A stretch of DNA of 64,000 nt, taken from Bonia amplexicaulis (Eukaryota > Streptophyta > Magnoliopsida > Poales > Poaceae). The stretch lies in assembly GCA_036346245.1 (NCBI GenBank), contig CM070735.1, positions 29,053,310 to 29,117,309 on the forward strand, in the 5' to 3' direction. The notes below the pieces were generated by a model. The model was not told the origin of the DNA. It saw nothing but the letters and a program-made list of their open reading frames with translations, and made no database searches. A program made the translations under genes and the position numbers. Shown piece after piece: positions 36,229-48,454 of this stretch (within the stretch, counting starts at the first letter, position 1; every line of letters begins with the position of its first letter).

Positions 36229-39200
36229 ATGGCCGGCATCAGCAGCAAGCGCCGCTCCACCACCTCCTCCTCCTCCTCCGGCGACGGCGCCGGTGCCGCC
36301 CGGCCACCTAGGGTGACCCGGAAGCGCAGGTCCGCCGGTCGTGGGCCCCGCGGCGCCGCCCGGAGGCCGCCAGCGCCCCGACCTCTGAGTGCCTCGGAAT
36401 TCACGGTCTCGTCCCACTATCCTCCGTATATACGTGTATGTGCGTAGAGGTGGTGGGCCGTGGTGGTAGGGAGGAGGCGCGGTGGGCTGGAGGCCCATTG
36501 GGAGGGGCGCTCGTTCGTTCCCCTGCTCCCGATGATGCCGGGCTCCAAAATTTCCATCGCAAGGAGCTCGCCGGTGCTAACGTCTGCGGGCGATTTGGAG
36601 CCCCGATCCGTCCGACTGCTGCCTTGATTAGTGAATTGTTGCGAGTCTTGTAGGTGTTCAAATTCCGCGATCAGATTTGAGCGATCTAGTGCACGGGTGT
36701 GTGCTTGGCATGGTGTCAAATATTGTTGCCGGTTATTTGTCGGATTTGCGATAGTGATGGCTCGTTCTAGGATAGTTTTGGTCCGTGTTAAACCCATTAT
36801 CCATGTTTCTGGGCCAATCAGGGTACGGTTTCGCAGTTCACGTACAGTCACGCGCAGAGCCGGCCCTGGGGGTGGGCAGGGTGTGCCACCGCCCTAGGCC
36901 TCAAATTTACATAGGCCCCAAGTAAATAATTTATTATTATATTTGTCCACTTTATAAACTTTGAGATATTCTATATAAATTATTTTAGTGTATTGAATAT
37001 TATCTTCTTAATCGATGTGTATTTATAAGATTATATATACGTATATAGAAATATATATATAGATATTTTGAGAGAATGAATTAGGTCTCCGTATTAGTAC
37101 TCGACCTAGGCCTAAAAAAACTCAGGAACAGCCCTGGTCACGCGGCACATGGATAGAAGATGTCCTGTCACGTACAGTTTTTGGGCCAATCATCTTGCGG
37201 TTTCAGGGTGACAAGAACGCTTCGTGCTAGTCGCAAGTGCGTAATTTAGCGGTTCTTCACATACGCCACTTTGCCTATCTAGTTATGTGCAGTGGTACAG
37301 TTGCTATGCAATAACGCTTCTTGTTAGTTGCAAGTGCATGATCTAGCGGTTTGCGTATCTCATACGCCGCTTTGTCCATGTAGTTATGTGCACTGTACAG
37401 TTACTATGTGCATAGCTCTGGTGTTCTTGTTACTGTAGTTATCAGGAGGCAGTGCAAAATTGGTAGGTGTTGTCGGTGCATGTGCGTGTTCTCACAGTAG
37501 CACACTGCAGCGCAAAGTTGGTAGTGATCGGCAGTGCATGCCTGATCAACTGGTTTTTCATACCAGTGAATCCTTGATTGGCATTGACACTTTCTTGCCA
37601 GAACATGTGCCATACAAGTAGTTATACCAGGCAGAATATACTAGCTGATAAACGACGTGTACCAGTATACTAATTGGCAGGAATGGCACACCATCTGTTA
37701 TAATGAAATAGTGGTTCATTGGGTCTTGGGTCTGGGCCTCTGTGGTTCTTGACCTTTAATTGCGTAACCTTCCATTTTAAGCGAAATGCTATTGATATCT
37801 TGAATTGCAAGGGTGCTAATTGTTATTTCCATGTTTGATTTAAACACTTGGTTAGTGTGAGATTTTTCCTCTTTCAAGCGGAAGCTGGGAAAATGTTCTG
37901 CCCTGTTCTTAAATAGGATTAGAAGACGCGGAACTTTGTGCAAATCAGCAGAAATTTGTGTTTTTAGTGGCATCATTTCTATTACTATTGATGGATACAG
38001 CTGGTGTAGGAGGCATGAATAGAAGAATGGTTGACTACTTATTCACATACACTTTTGTGATCAGTTGAAAATGGTATTATTCTGGTTATCTACAATGCAA
38101 GCAAGAGTGGTGAAACCAATTGCAAATAGAGAGAACAGTGTTGCAAAAAGAATGTCCTTTGTTCCTACATAAGAACTGTTGGACTAATGACTCAGTTTTT
38201 CCCAGACTATATCTCGTCTATTAAACCATACATGCTGTACTTGATGTTTTTGCTGCCTGCTCTCTAAATGAATTCATCTTTTGATGACAGGTAAATGAGC
38301 TGGACTTAAATAGAGCTGTTCTTGATCCAGATGTAAGATTTATGCAGAAAATAGATAAATTATTTCCTTTTCTTTTGAGAAAAGCAAATGGAGTTAGTCG
38401 AACTAGTTCACTTTTCTGGATTAAAAGATTCTCCAATGTTTATGCAGCATCAAGTTGCTGGGTTGAGAGTTATTTTGCAGAAGGAACTCCGAAATAGCGA
38501 CGTAAGCCAACTTGGGAGAATTGTTCTCCCTAAGGTCAGTTCTCATGCAAATAGCTTTTCCAAACTTCCTTTTTCCTGCATATTCCATATACACTTTGCT
38601 CTCTGTAACTATTGACACTTGTCTCATAAATTAATTCCACAGAAGGAGGCGGAGGCTTACCTCCCAATTCTGACAACAAAGGATGGCAGAAGTTTGCGTA
38701 TGCATGATTTGCTAAATGCACAACTTTGGACCTTCAAGTACAGGTTGGACAGAGTGTAATCTATTTGGCTTTAATGCTGTTGCTGTGAGTTGAAGTGTCA
38801 ATATGATCCTTGTCATACTTCAATTTTAATTATCGCTTAGCTATCAATTTGATTAAGTTCCTCTGAAAGATGCAAAATCACATGATCATGGTGGACATTT
38901 TTAATATTCTGCCATGTCTAACAAGAAATGAATTGTATCAGATAAGGTAGGATTTGCAAAGCCGTGAGAACTACATCCTGTGAATATGAATCCTGTTAGG
39001 AATGTTCTCGGAAATGCTGTCTCATCCCTGCACTTATCTTTAGTAAGGTCTAGTGTATCCACTACAGTGACATAGCTTATTGTCTCCCATACAGATACTG
39101 GCCTAACAACAAGAGCAGGATGTATGTACTTGAGAATACTGGTGAATACCTTCTTTTCATTCTTTTCCTTTTCTGTTACATTTTGTAGATCAATGTTCTT

Positions 39201-39777
39201 AAATTTCTTCCCTCTTTTTAAACATCCCAGGGGATTATGTCAGAACCCATGATCTTCAACTTGGAGACTTCATTGTGATATACAAAGATGACGAGAACAA
39301 CCGATTTGTACTTAAATTTTCTTCCTAATTATTTAAGCACTTAACTCAATTGTGGCATGCAGTTAGTAGTTGCTTACTCTGTGTTGTATTTTGTACCATA
39401 CGAAGGTCATCCGAGCAAAAAAGGCGGGAGATGAACAAGCCGCTACTGTGCCACAAGTCGATGAGCATACCTCTGCTACTTTGCCAACACCAGAGTTGGA
39501 TGACTATATGTCTGCCATTCCACCACAAGCTGATATCTCTGGCATTGTGCCACAAGCTGATGAGAATTATGAGATATTCGATGGAATACTGAACTCTCTG
39601 CCAGAGATACCAGTAGCCAATGTGAGGTACTCTGACTTTTTTTATCCATTTGATGATTGTATGGACATGGAAAATCCCCTGAATGCCAGCAACTCCGTTA
39701 ACCTGACGACGCATTTCCATGATGAGAAGACTGGGCATTCATCGTTTCCCAACCCAAAACCTGGGCCACACGTATGA
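36229..39777 (+). CDS. LFL1: B3-domain transcription factor, FUSCA3/LEC2 class (rice LFL1-like)
   Basis: Nuclear B3 DNA-binding factor of the AFL group that controls seed maturation; the rice relative LFL1 also affects flowering. Exons are 36229-36435, 38291-38332, 38448-38534, 38643-38743, 39095-39141, 39231-39307 and 39406-39777, giving 310 residues in frame. The N terminus is basic (SSKRRS, RVTRKRRSAGRGPRG), a likely nuclear signal. The B3 domain (about 88-191) starts LRVILQKELRNSDVSQLG and includes RIVLPKKEAEAYLPIL, LWTFKYRYWPNNKSRMYVL, ENTGDYVRTHDLQLGDF and YKDDENNRFV. The acidic C terminus has EIFDGILNSLPEIPVANVRY, conserved with rice LFL1. The exon 1 donor is uncertain: GTATGT at 36436 is strongest, but an upstream GT at 36412-36413 (ACG|GTCTCG) is also in phase. 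Intron 1 is 1.86 kb and contains a hAT MITE. Confidence 0.92.
36855..37136. mobile_element. hAT-type MITE in intron 1 of the B3 gene
   Basis: The 282-bp element is bounded by the perfect 8-bp duplication GTCACGCG at 36847-36854 and 37137-37144. Terminal inverted repeats are CAGAGCCGGCCCTG at the left and, inverted, CAGGGCTGTTCCTG at the right. The 8-bp duplication and CAG..GCC-type ends point to the hAT superfamily. The interior is AT-rich with no coding capacity. Confidence 0.85.
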
Positions 39778-40430
39778 GATTCAGCCAGAAAACTGCAGGA
39801 TCATACCATGCCCAGTATGAAGCTCGGAAACCCCCGCCTTGATGCCATTGTTGTAAATCAAAATAATTGGTGTCCTCATTTTGTATGTTGTATATACTTA
39901 ACTGTTGCATGTTGTTTACGTGTAAAAGGTTTCGACTCGACTGGAGGTTTCATCAGATGCAACGCTGAAACTGTGTTCAGTTCAGCTCAGAAATGTGGTT
40001 ATGATGTTTTCCAGCTCCTGAACGTGCAAATACAAAAATGGAAGATGCCATGTGCATTTAGCCATTTGCGTATGACTATGGTAACACCTACAAGCAAAAC
40101 TATCATTGGCGTAAACTACTAGATGTGTGACGCTTTTATTTCTAAAGACGCTAGTAATCTCCGTAACTGTCTAGATCTGTTTAGTTGTGGAGTACTGTAT
40201 ATGAATATGCACCATAATAACATATGCTTACAACAAAAGAGTCAAATTTTATTATAAGATTATGGTTTAGTAACCTCGTTTTGACGAACGGACATGCAAA
40301 TCTAAAGTTATCTTACAAAACAAAAGAAACTCTCAGCCAAACTTGAGCACAATTAAAACCTAAAACCAGTCGTCTTCAGCATAGAAGGGTTCTTCTTGAG
40401 TTTTGTCCGCAACTTGATCATCACAATTAC
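39778..40430 (+). other. 3' UTR of the B3 gene and following intergenic sequence
   Basis: About 350-450 bases after the stop are T-rich and probably transcribed. A 104-codon open frame at 39808-40122 is out of phase with the gene and has no recognisable similarity. Confidence 0.4.
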
Positions 40431-40439
40431 ACTAATCTT

Positions 40440-41935
40440 CTGTTTGTTGTTTAGCAAGTAATGAGTACAACCGTACCTAGCAAGTCACAAGAATAAATCC
40501 TAACTTAACTACCTGTAAGGATATTCAAAGGAAGGGAATATACTGATTCTATTAACTCGAGTGGATGCAATTTTATTTGCAAATGGGAAAACAAAAACAA
40601 AATATAATGATTCTATTAACTTGAGTAAATGCAATTTTATTTGCAAATGGGAAAATAAAAACAGAACTTCTTAAGATTAAAGGGTTTTCTTTCAACAGTT
40701 ATAGGGCATGTTCTTTTGGTCATGACTTATGGCTTTTGGTGAAATTTTGAATTTTGGTACATTTACAGTCTGATTACGGAGAGATCGATACTCACTTGCA
40801 ATTTTAGCTGGTACAGATGTTAAGCTTTTAACGTGTACTACGTTTAACTTGTAGGCCCCGTCTTAAGAAAATACTCCGTTTAAAAGTTAGGTATCAGAAT
40901 GGCGGTGCGAAAAGTCGGTACGCTTCTTCTTATCGAAACAGGCCATATACTCAGCTTACTCAAATTAAAACATAATGAAATATACTTATGCCTCGCTGTT
41001 GGAATCACCCATTAAACACAGCTTCATTTATCGGAAGTACGACGCATGAATAATTTGTGGTTTCGATTTCGGTTCCGTCATTAGGATGAATGTTGTTTGG
41101 CAGTAACCGTGGATCCACATTAAGGGAGCGGGCGGAACTGGGTTGAAATTGAGCATTGTAAAGGCCTTGTGACAATCACTTAGTCACACACCTATGGAAG
41201 TGTGTCAAACGTTGACATTATAAGTTGATTATCTCTTGTGGGTAAAGCTATGCAAACTCTGCAAAGTGTAAAACTATTTGAATAGCCGTGTCCCCGGTTA
41301 CGGACAAAGCTTGATAATTTCACACGAGGGATTAGGTTTTTCATAAAATCTTGGTTGGTTGGGAAAATTTTGGTTGGGAAGTGAATGGGTAGTTCACTTG
41401 TGGTTTATTTAACCCTTTGATTCATTAATTATTTATTTATGTCCTTTCCAAAAATGTGTTTTCAATCTATTTATTGTATTTCCTCTAAAATCATTGCTTT
41501 CTGCAAAATAACCACTCATCCATCATTTGGTAAGCCTTACATACTATATTGCATGTTTATTACAAATGACTTGCTGAGTACTCTATGTACTCATGACTAC
41601 ATTTATATTTGCTCAGTTGCTGAAGAAGAGCCAAATTAGACAGAGAAATTTGAAGGAGGTCTCTTCGATGACTTCGCCGATTAGGACTTCGCTTCCCAGT
41701 AGATTGCCTGTGAGCATGTCAAGTGGCCACTGTGTTTTTCTTTTATTTTTCACTGCTAGTTTCTTAAGCCTTTCAGGCTATTATTTGTAAGCTTGGCCCA
41801 TAAGATTGCAACTCTGATAATTAGAAATATTTGAGTCTTTTCTTAGTAAATTGTGATATGGTCGATATTCCATCTATGTTTATACTGTGTGCAGTAGCGT
41901 GATCCTGGACTAGTGCAGAATACACAGGAAAGTCC
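40440..41935. mobile_element. Two opposed fragments of LTR family 1
   Basis: Bases 40440-41045 match the plus orientation seen at 45968-46260 ('GTGGATGCAATTTTATTTGC', 'ACTTATGCCTCGCTGTTGGA', 'AATCACCCATTAAACACA'). Bases 41100-41935 carry the opposite orientation, like the plus strand of the copy at 1-3131 ('GTGGGTAAAGCTATGCAAAC', 'GACTTGCTGAGTACTC'). They end in 'GGTCTCTACA', which may be an LTR terminus. The left fragment is interrupted by a family B MITE. Confidence 0.55.
40708..40945 (+). repeat. MITE family B copy inside an LTR fragment
   Basis: It runs from 'GGGCATGTTCTTTTGGTCAT' to 'CGAAACAGGCC'. The interior has 'GAGAGATCGATACTCACTTG' and 'GAAAATACTCCGTTTAAAAG'. Flanking LTR text continues on both sides, so the MITE is the younger insertion. 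Confidence 0.65.
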
Positions 41936-42089
41936 GGATTTGCAAATTTAGGTCTCTACACACGCCTCAAATAACATCAGTAAGCAATATTATCAATTAT
42001 TCATCATCACAAATATTCTAGACTTATCCATATGGTCCAACATTATCATTTATCCATATTAAAATTTTGAAAATATTGCATAGATAATA

Positions 42090-43400
42090 TAGGGTATGTC
42101 TGATACTGCTAAGAGAGAGTTTGATGTGCTTGCCCTGAATGATAGCAACTACATAACCTTGAAGCAACTATTAAAGATGTTCTTAGCAGTGGCAATAATT
42201 GTGTTGATGTTGTGCCTACCTCTGTTGAAAAGTTCTTGAGGCATCACCTTAACTCGGCCCTGAAGAATGAGTATATGACTGAGCGAGACCCAAGTGTCTT
42301 GTGGGACTCCCTGAAGGAGCGCTATGAGAAACAAAAGTTCGCTTTGCACCCAAAGGCAAGGTATGACTGGATGAATATGTGTTTTGACTACAAGACTATG
42401 GTTGATTACAACTCTACCTTACATCGTATTGTCAATCAACTAAGACTCTGTGGCAAGATCATAGATGAAGATATGATTGACAAATTGTTGTCCACTTTTC
42501 ATGCTAATAATGTGAATATGCAAAGACAATACCACCACTCTAAGTACCAGAAGTATCCAGAGTTGATTGGTGTGCTGCTAATAGCAGAGAGTGAAGATGA
42601 GCTGCTCATGTAGAATCACTCATCTCTTCCCATCTCTTTCTACTAGAAGCATGGCTAAGTCTGAAGCTCATGCCAATGCTTACAAAAGGGGAACAAGAAG
42701 AACCATGGAAAAGGTATTGCTCCAAAATTAAACATGCAAATGGTTATGTAAATAGCAATCTCACGGAACATATTGCTCCTAAATTTTTCTTTGCTCATGA
42801 ACTCTAGAAGAGAGATGAAGTGAAGGTATTGCATACTAGGTCTTGTAAAAATCTTGGAGATTTATTCAGCAAGTCTCTGCCAACATCAAGCTTTGAAATA
42901 TGTGTTTGTGGCATTAAAATGAAAGGACTTAGAGTTTTACAGAATTCAAGGAAGCACTTCCCTGAATAATAGCTCATATTTACTTTGATCCTGAAGATTA
43001 TAAAAAAAAAACTTAAATAGTTGTACTCTTTTTCATTTAGTGAGTTTTTACCAGAAGTTTTTCTCACATAAAAATTTTTAATGAGGCATCTAATACAATG
43101 CAGCTTGCGTATATGATGTACTCTTTTCTTCAATCCTTTTTTCTCACTGAATTTTTAGGAGTTTTAATAAGACATTACATGACATGGTATTCGTCTAAGG
43201 AGAAGTGTTACAAAAATTATACCTAAGGGGGTGCGGTTAGGCTATATGGGCCCTTACAGTTTCTTTCTTAGACTTCAAGTTGAAAATATGAGCATATACC
43301 GAAAGAACTGTAAACTATAAATATAGAGAAGAGGCACCATTGTAAAACAGATTTTTTTAGATTAATAAAGAAGATCGCTGACTGCTCTCTCTATTATCTC
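42090..43400 (+). mobile_element. Copia-type retrotransposon remnant, most of pol deleted
   Basis: A gag-like reading starts at ATG 42094 (MSDTAKREFDVLALNDSNY). It shifts frame and continues at 42212-42613 with HHLNSALKNEYMTERDPS, VLWDSLKERYEKQ and QLRLCGKIIDEDMIDKLLST, the typical Copia gag pattern. After a short zinc-knuckle-like remnant it jumps directly to the RNase H C-terminal motif (FSKSLPTSSFEICVCGIKMKG, about 42860-42920). Protease, integrase and reverse transcriptase are therefore lost. A purine run (AAGGAGAAG) at about 43198 precedes a probable 3' LTR starting TGTTACAAAAATT at 43208. It is non-functional. A relative lies at 58890-60550. Confidence 0.75.
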
Positions 43401-43725
43401 TTGTGTTAATTATTTATTTACTTTTGCGTTGTCTGATTGTATGATCGGTTTTGCTTTCTAGTTACGTTGATTTGCTATGGATCAGTCGGCGACGTTAGTT
43501 TTTCAACGGGTTATGAACTTATGCAAATTGCCATGGAATAGTGCTTTTGGCGTGTACACAAGAATCGCGAACAAATTCATGTCGTTGCTTGGCTTCCTGG
43601 TGAAGGTCGATCGAACACGGACGAATGGGACACTTCGACATAGAAGAAATGGATCACCATGTGGCAAGACGTGGCAAGACGCTGACTCATCAACACAAAC
43701 CTGCAAATATTAATGGGTGAATTCT
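43401..43725. other. Intergenic, nothing recognised
   Basis: A 78-codon frame at 43477-43713 has no similarity I recognise. Confidence 0.35.
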
Positions 43726-43727
43726 TT

Positions 43728-43950
43728 TAGACCACGGCTTATGGTTTTTCTTAAATTTTTGAATTATGCTTGTTCACGAGAGAGTACAGAAAGAGATACT
43801 CACGTGTGATTTTGGCCGATATGGATAAAGTTGGTACAATATCTACTACAATAGACTACCTGTCTTGAAAAGATACACAAAACTAGTTACTGTAGATAAA
43901 ATAAAAGTCATAAACCATAAACCAAAAAGAATAGGACCATTTGTGACGAT
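43728..43950 (+). repeat. MITE family B copy
   Basis: Landmarks are 'TTTTAGACCACGGCTTATGG', 'GAGAGTACAGAAAGAGATAC', 'AAAGTCATAAACCATAAACC' and an end near 'AAAAAGAATAGGACC'. Confidence 0.65.
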
Positions 43951-44640
43951 ATGGTATAGGATCTCTGCATGTAATCCATTGCACAAATGGCCATGTAGCA
44001 ATTTTTTTCTTCAAATTTGACACATGTTAATATGCAATTGTAAATCTAGTCTCCCCAGGGACCGCATCGACAGGCGACACGTGTCACCTGTTGCGCTATT
44101 TCATTACGGTAAATTGTGGCATAATAAAGCAATTGTTCTTTTTCAAACACTTTATTAATCTCTCCTGCAATAATCCAATCGAAAGACGCCGATAAAAAAA
44201 ACCACTGGTATGAGCATCGCATGGCTCGCTGTTCGCCTCGCCCCTCGTCCCGTCATCCGCCAAGGCAAAAGATAAATCCAAAAAAGAACCACCATCCGGG
44301 AGGGCACAGCCGTGACCAACTCAACAAACAGAATGGAGAGGGCATGTAAAGCGTCCATGATTCGTGACGCGACGTTGGAACGCCCGCGTGCGCGCCCGGG
44401 CGACACATGGCCGATACCGGGACCGACGCGACCCCAGCGGGACAGCGCATCGACGGCGACGTACGTGCCGTGCGCGGTGCGCTCGCCAAACGCACGCTAG
44501 TACAAGTACCCGTTCCGACTCGGCCAACCGTTGCGCCCCGATTGGCTGCGAGCGACAGGGGCCCACCCGTCGTGGACTCCGACGGGAGGGAGGGAACGTG
44601 CCGAGCCACGCGCGCACGCGGGCAGGTCGTCCGGGGGGCG
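43951..44640. other. Intergenic, GC-rich second half, no gene recognised
   Basis: Open frames on both strands at 44253-44690 overlap and share no motif with known proteins. Composition alone explains them. Confidence 0.35.
44076..44085. promoter_or_regulatory. G-box/ABRE-type palindrome GACACGTGTC
   Basis: A perfect 10-base palindrome with an ACGT core sits before a GC-rich stretch (44330-44640). No gene was recognised downstream, so it may be chance or the remnant of a promoter. Confidence 0.25.
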
Positions 44641-44826
44641 GATCAACGGTGGATAAGGGGTGATTTTTCTACCCTTGTAGAAAAATAAAACCCTTTTCTT
44701 TTTAGAAGGCCGTACAAGTCGTCCAGAGAAAACTACTCTGTAGATGGATGATGGATCAACGGTGGATGAGAAGTGATTTTTGCACCCTTAGAGAAAAAAG
44801 TAAAGATCCTTTTCTCTTTTGAAGGC
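44641..44826. repeat. Direct repeat pair of about 70 bp
   Basis: A unit starting GATCAACGGTGGAT and ending CTTTTTAGAAGGC or CTTTTGAAGGC occurs at 44641-44710 and about 44756-44826. It lies immediately beside the tRNA-like sequence. Confidence 0.7.
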
Positions 44827-44829
44827 TAC

Positions 44830-44906
44830 GGATGAGGAGGGATTTGAACCCCTGACACCATGGTTCATAACCACATACTTTAATCCTCTAAGCTATATGC
44901 TCATCT
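44830..44906 (-). tRNA. tRNA-like sequence (probably a decayed tRNA gene)
   Basis: On the minus strand a 77-base segment folds as a rough cloverleaf. The acceptor arm pairs GATGAG with CTCATC (6 of 7 pairs). Box A is TAGCTTAGAGG and box B is GGTTCAAATCC. The anticodon arm pairs weakly around the loop TTATGAA, which would place ATG at the anticodon. The T stem has one mismatch and one wobble. The plus strand shows CAT in the same palindromic loop, so the identity is uncertain. It could be a tRNA pseudogene, an organelle-derived copy or a SINE head. Confidence 0.4.
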
Positions 44907-45219
44907 CGTATTTACTGGACCTCTTTCCGGATACCCTAAAAGAACCTTTCTCTCCTTAGCCATTTTATTTCGGATTAAGAAAATAGAAAAGCGTTTTTCT
45001 CACTATAAAATCAGTGCGTTCCAAAGTGTGAAGAGGGAGAGAGGGGATACGATGATGAGGTTTTAAATAAGATGACTTTTGCATTTTAGATTTGGATTTT
45101 TTGTATTTTAAAATAGTGAAAAAGTCAAATAAAAAGTATTAAGCTTTTTTTATTTATGGCATCGAGCTATTTTACCGCAAAACTAAAATAGCATTGTAGG
45201 AGAGTTTAAGCACTAAGGT

Positions 45220-45495
45220 GCCGCTCGGTTAGGCTGAAATAAGCTAGTTTATGGCTGAAATTGTACTGTAGCTGGCTAAAATTACACGGTAGCTGATGGT
45301 AGATTATTTGACGTAACTAAATTTAAAAAAAATAAAAATAGAAAAATCAGGTTAGCTCATCACGGATAATACAAACGAATACGGGAAAAAGAACAGAAAA
45401 AAGCTCAAAAAAGCTAAAAAATTAGAAAAAAATAAAATTTAGAAATAGTAAAAAAATAAATCAGAAGTTAGAAGCAAGTTAAAATGGACGGAAAC
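45220..45495 (+). repeat. MITE family A copy
   Basis: The forward copy runs from 'GCTCGGTTAGGCTGAAATAA' through 'CATCACGGATAATACAAACG' to the 'AAATCAGAAGTTAGAAGC' tract. Confidence 0.65.
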
Positions 45496-45667
45496 TAAAT
45501 TTGGGATGGATCGGTGATAAGACCCTTCGCGTAGAAAAGCCTTCCGTCGTTGCGAAGCGATAGGAAAAACGTCGCGGAACACCACTCGAGTCTGGGTGAT
45601 TCAACCCGCACACACTCTGGAGCGGGACACATGGCCCCTCCATGTCATTGTTTTTTAGTCAGTTACT

Positions 45668-48250
45668 GTAACGTCCCCATTTTTAGGAACAGGGACGTTT
45701 TACCACCCGCAACAGCCTAGGAGTTCAGTTGTGGATCCAAAGTATATCATACCTGCTCACGAACATTTAAAAGGAGTTAATTTGATTGAAATAAGACCTA
45801 ATGGTCAATTTGTAATGACGATATGGGCATTCAAGACCAAAACTGAACTTACATACAGAAGAGTCGAAGAAAACTCCACAGGAACGCTTGAGTGCGGTCG
45901 CAACCCTACACGCAATCTTGTCATGCCTTCTTTTCTTCTAGTATCTGTGGGGGGAGACATTATGCAAGCCTGAGTACTCCGACCCCGTACTCAGCAAATC
46001 ACATGTGGAACCCTATATAACTACTTGCCAGGATTTCCTAAAGATGAATGTATAGTTATTTTATTATGAGGTGGATGCACTTTTATTTGCAAACAAACAA
46101 AAGTTTAAAACACTTCTCCTTAAGATAAGGGGGTTTTCTGTCATCAGATAAAGTTTCATCATTTCTCAAATTAACAACATCAGAAACACTACTTATGCCT
46201 CATTGATGGAATCACCCAATTAACACAACTTCATTAACCCAAGCACGGCGATTCGAATACCATTTATTTCACTCTGCAGAGCTGCCCTGCTTTACCCACA
46301 AGATCTCTTAATCCCACGTCTGATCTTAAGAAAACAAAGCTTTTCACTGCTCAATTCTTTATATAGCCTCTACCTAGTAGGCCTCCCAATAAGCTCAGGC
46401 AACTCCTGACTTATCTTAGCCTACTATTGTGCGGCTCACATAACACATAATCGAAACTCAAATCGATTGATCAGATTGTTCACATAAGATAACCAACCTC
46501 CATACGGCCCTGCTTAACCCCTTCCGTATGGACTCGCACCCAGCCTTCCTCTGCTGCTTTGTAGAGGTTCAATCGAACTTGAGCAGTTACTAGACCAGGG
46601 TTGACGAATCAACACTTGTGGTTGGGCGATCATTGTGTCTTTTACTTGGCACAAGGTTCTTGTCCTCATATTTTTCACCAGGCTGAACCAGCCTTCATCC
46701 CCGGGGTTTGGTCGTGACACAACCACATCGTGATGTGCCACATACAGACCCTCGTGGAATTGACAGAGTGGAGGATTCTAAACTTATAGAATTTGGTTTT
46801 AAAGGAATGTAGGTCAAAAGTGGCTTATAGTATTAAACTAATCAAAATGATACATGTTTGGTATTTTTAGGACTTATAGGGTCTTGAATTTATGAAATTA
46901 AATTTTGGCACAATGGTGGAATTCACATTTATTTAGAATTGATTATGGTAAAAGGGCGAAATTTAAATTAATAAAATCTGCATTTGAAGCAATGGAGATC
47001 AAATTTGTATTCAGGGTATTAAATCTGGTCAAGATGGCGTATTTTGGTATTTTCTTTTTAAATTATAAGTTTTTGGATTTATAAAATTGAAACTTGGGTG
47101 GAATGGTGTAATTTAAATTTATAAAAATTTGAATTTGAACACATAGGAGTTAAATTTTAATTCAGGGTGTCAAACTGATCAAAATGGTGGATTTGGAATT
47201 TCTGGGATTTTTGGATTTTTCTAGATTTTTCTGAGATTTTTATTGATTTTTCTGAATTTTCTAAATCGGATGAACAGTAATGGATATTTACTATTCATTG
47301 CGGGTTAGAGCACTATTCACTTCGGGTCGGTTACTGTTCATACCGGAGCCGTTTGCTACAATCTTAGGATAGGTTCTTTGCTCATCTGGTCGAATGCTAC
47401 GATGAGGCGGCCTTTTTTATCTTCCTCCTCCCGCCTTCAAGAAACGAAAAGAAAAATTGGCGGGAATATCTCGGTGTGGTGAATGAAAATGAAAACCGGG
47501 GTATGGGTGGACTCACAGAGCGAGGGGTTCCATTTTGGCCTTGGGCGGGTCGGGGTTGGCGGAGCTTGGCCGTGGCGAGGAGTTCAGCGGTTCTTTCGAG
47601 CATGGGAGCTACAGGGAGCGTGTTTGTTCTAATTGGATACTTTTTAACCATCTGGGGAAGGTCACGGTGACTTGGAAGGTGGCGGTTTGGGTCAAGGAGG
47701 TCTGTGGTGAGCTAGCCACGGTGAGGTGGTGTGACCGGCGGAAGAAAAGGTGGCCAGGGAGCTATAAGGCTTATCTGGCCATGGCGATTCTTCGGTGGGG
47801 TTCCTAGAGTCATGAGGATGCTACTGGTGCAACGAATTGAAAAGTTAGAGACTATGCAAGGAGAATTGGAAATTGGCTTACTTGGAGCTTCTCCGTGATC
47901 GACGGCGGGCGACGGCCACCGAGCAATTAGGGTGGTGGTAGCTTGCCTTGGCACTAGTGTGATGCACCGGAGAGGCTCGGGTCCTTTTGTTTTAAGCGAG
48001 CAGGCGGTTGGGAGGCGGCAAAATATCTAGGCGAGGAGCAAATTTTGCTTTAGCTTCGACCGACACCGGTCTAGGGTCTTGGAGATTGTCGAGGAGGCGG
48101 GGATGATGACAATGTGAGAGTTTGGGAAGGCGCGAGAGCGAGAGGTAGCTCGGTGGAGGCAAAAATCGGGACTGACGGATATTTTCACCGTGAGCAAGTG
48201 TGACACAAAATTGAGTTAGTGAGGAGATTTGGCAGGGGATTTAAGGCATA
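45668..48250 (+). mobile_element. Long-LTR retrotransposon fragment (LTR family 1), plus strand
   Basis: It starts TGTAACGTCCCC and parallels the minus-strand copy at 3131-1 for several hundred bases, including the GAGTGCGGTCGCAACCCTA block. Bases 46750-47280 are AT-rich with repeated 'AATTTAAATTTATAAAA' type text. Bases 47280-47400 carry 'ACAGTAATGGATATTTACTA' and 'GTTACTGTTCATACCGG'. No gag or pol motif is recognised. The right boundary is approximate. Confidence 0.55.
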
Positions 48251-48454
48251 GTTGGCTTTGGATTAGAAGAGAATTGGTTGGAGAAACACAAGAACCAAAT
48301 TCAAAAAGAAAATTTCAATTTTTCTGAAAATTCAGTTCGTTTCAGTTACGGGACAAAAAATGTAGCACGTCACCGACTCAATACTCCTAAAAACTTGGAG
48401 TGACCAAGGGGAGCAAAATATCCCGTGGTCCTTTAGGTTTTGTGTCTTTAGATC

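Noticed and set aside
44253..44690. GC-rich ORFs on both strands near the G-box
   Set aside because: Composition-driven; no motif; likely old promoter-like or repeat sequence.
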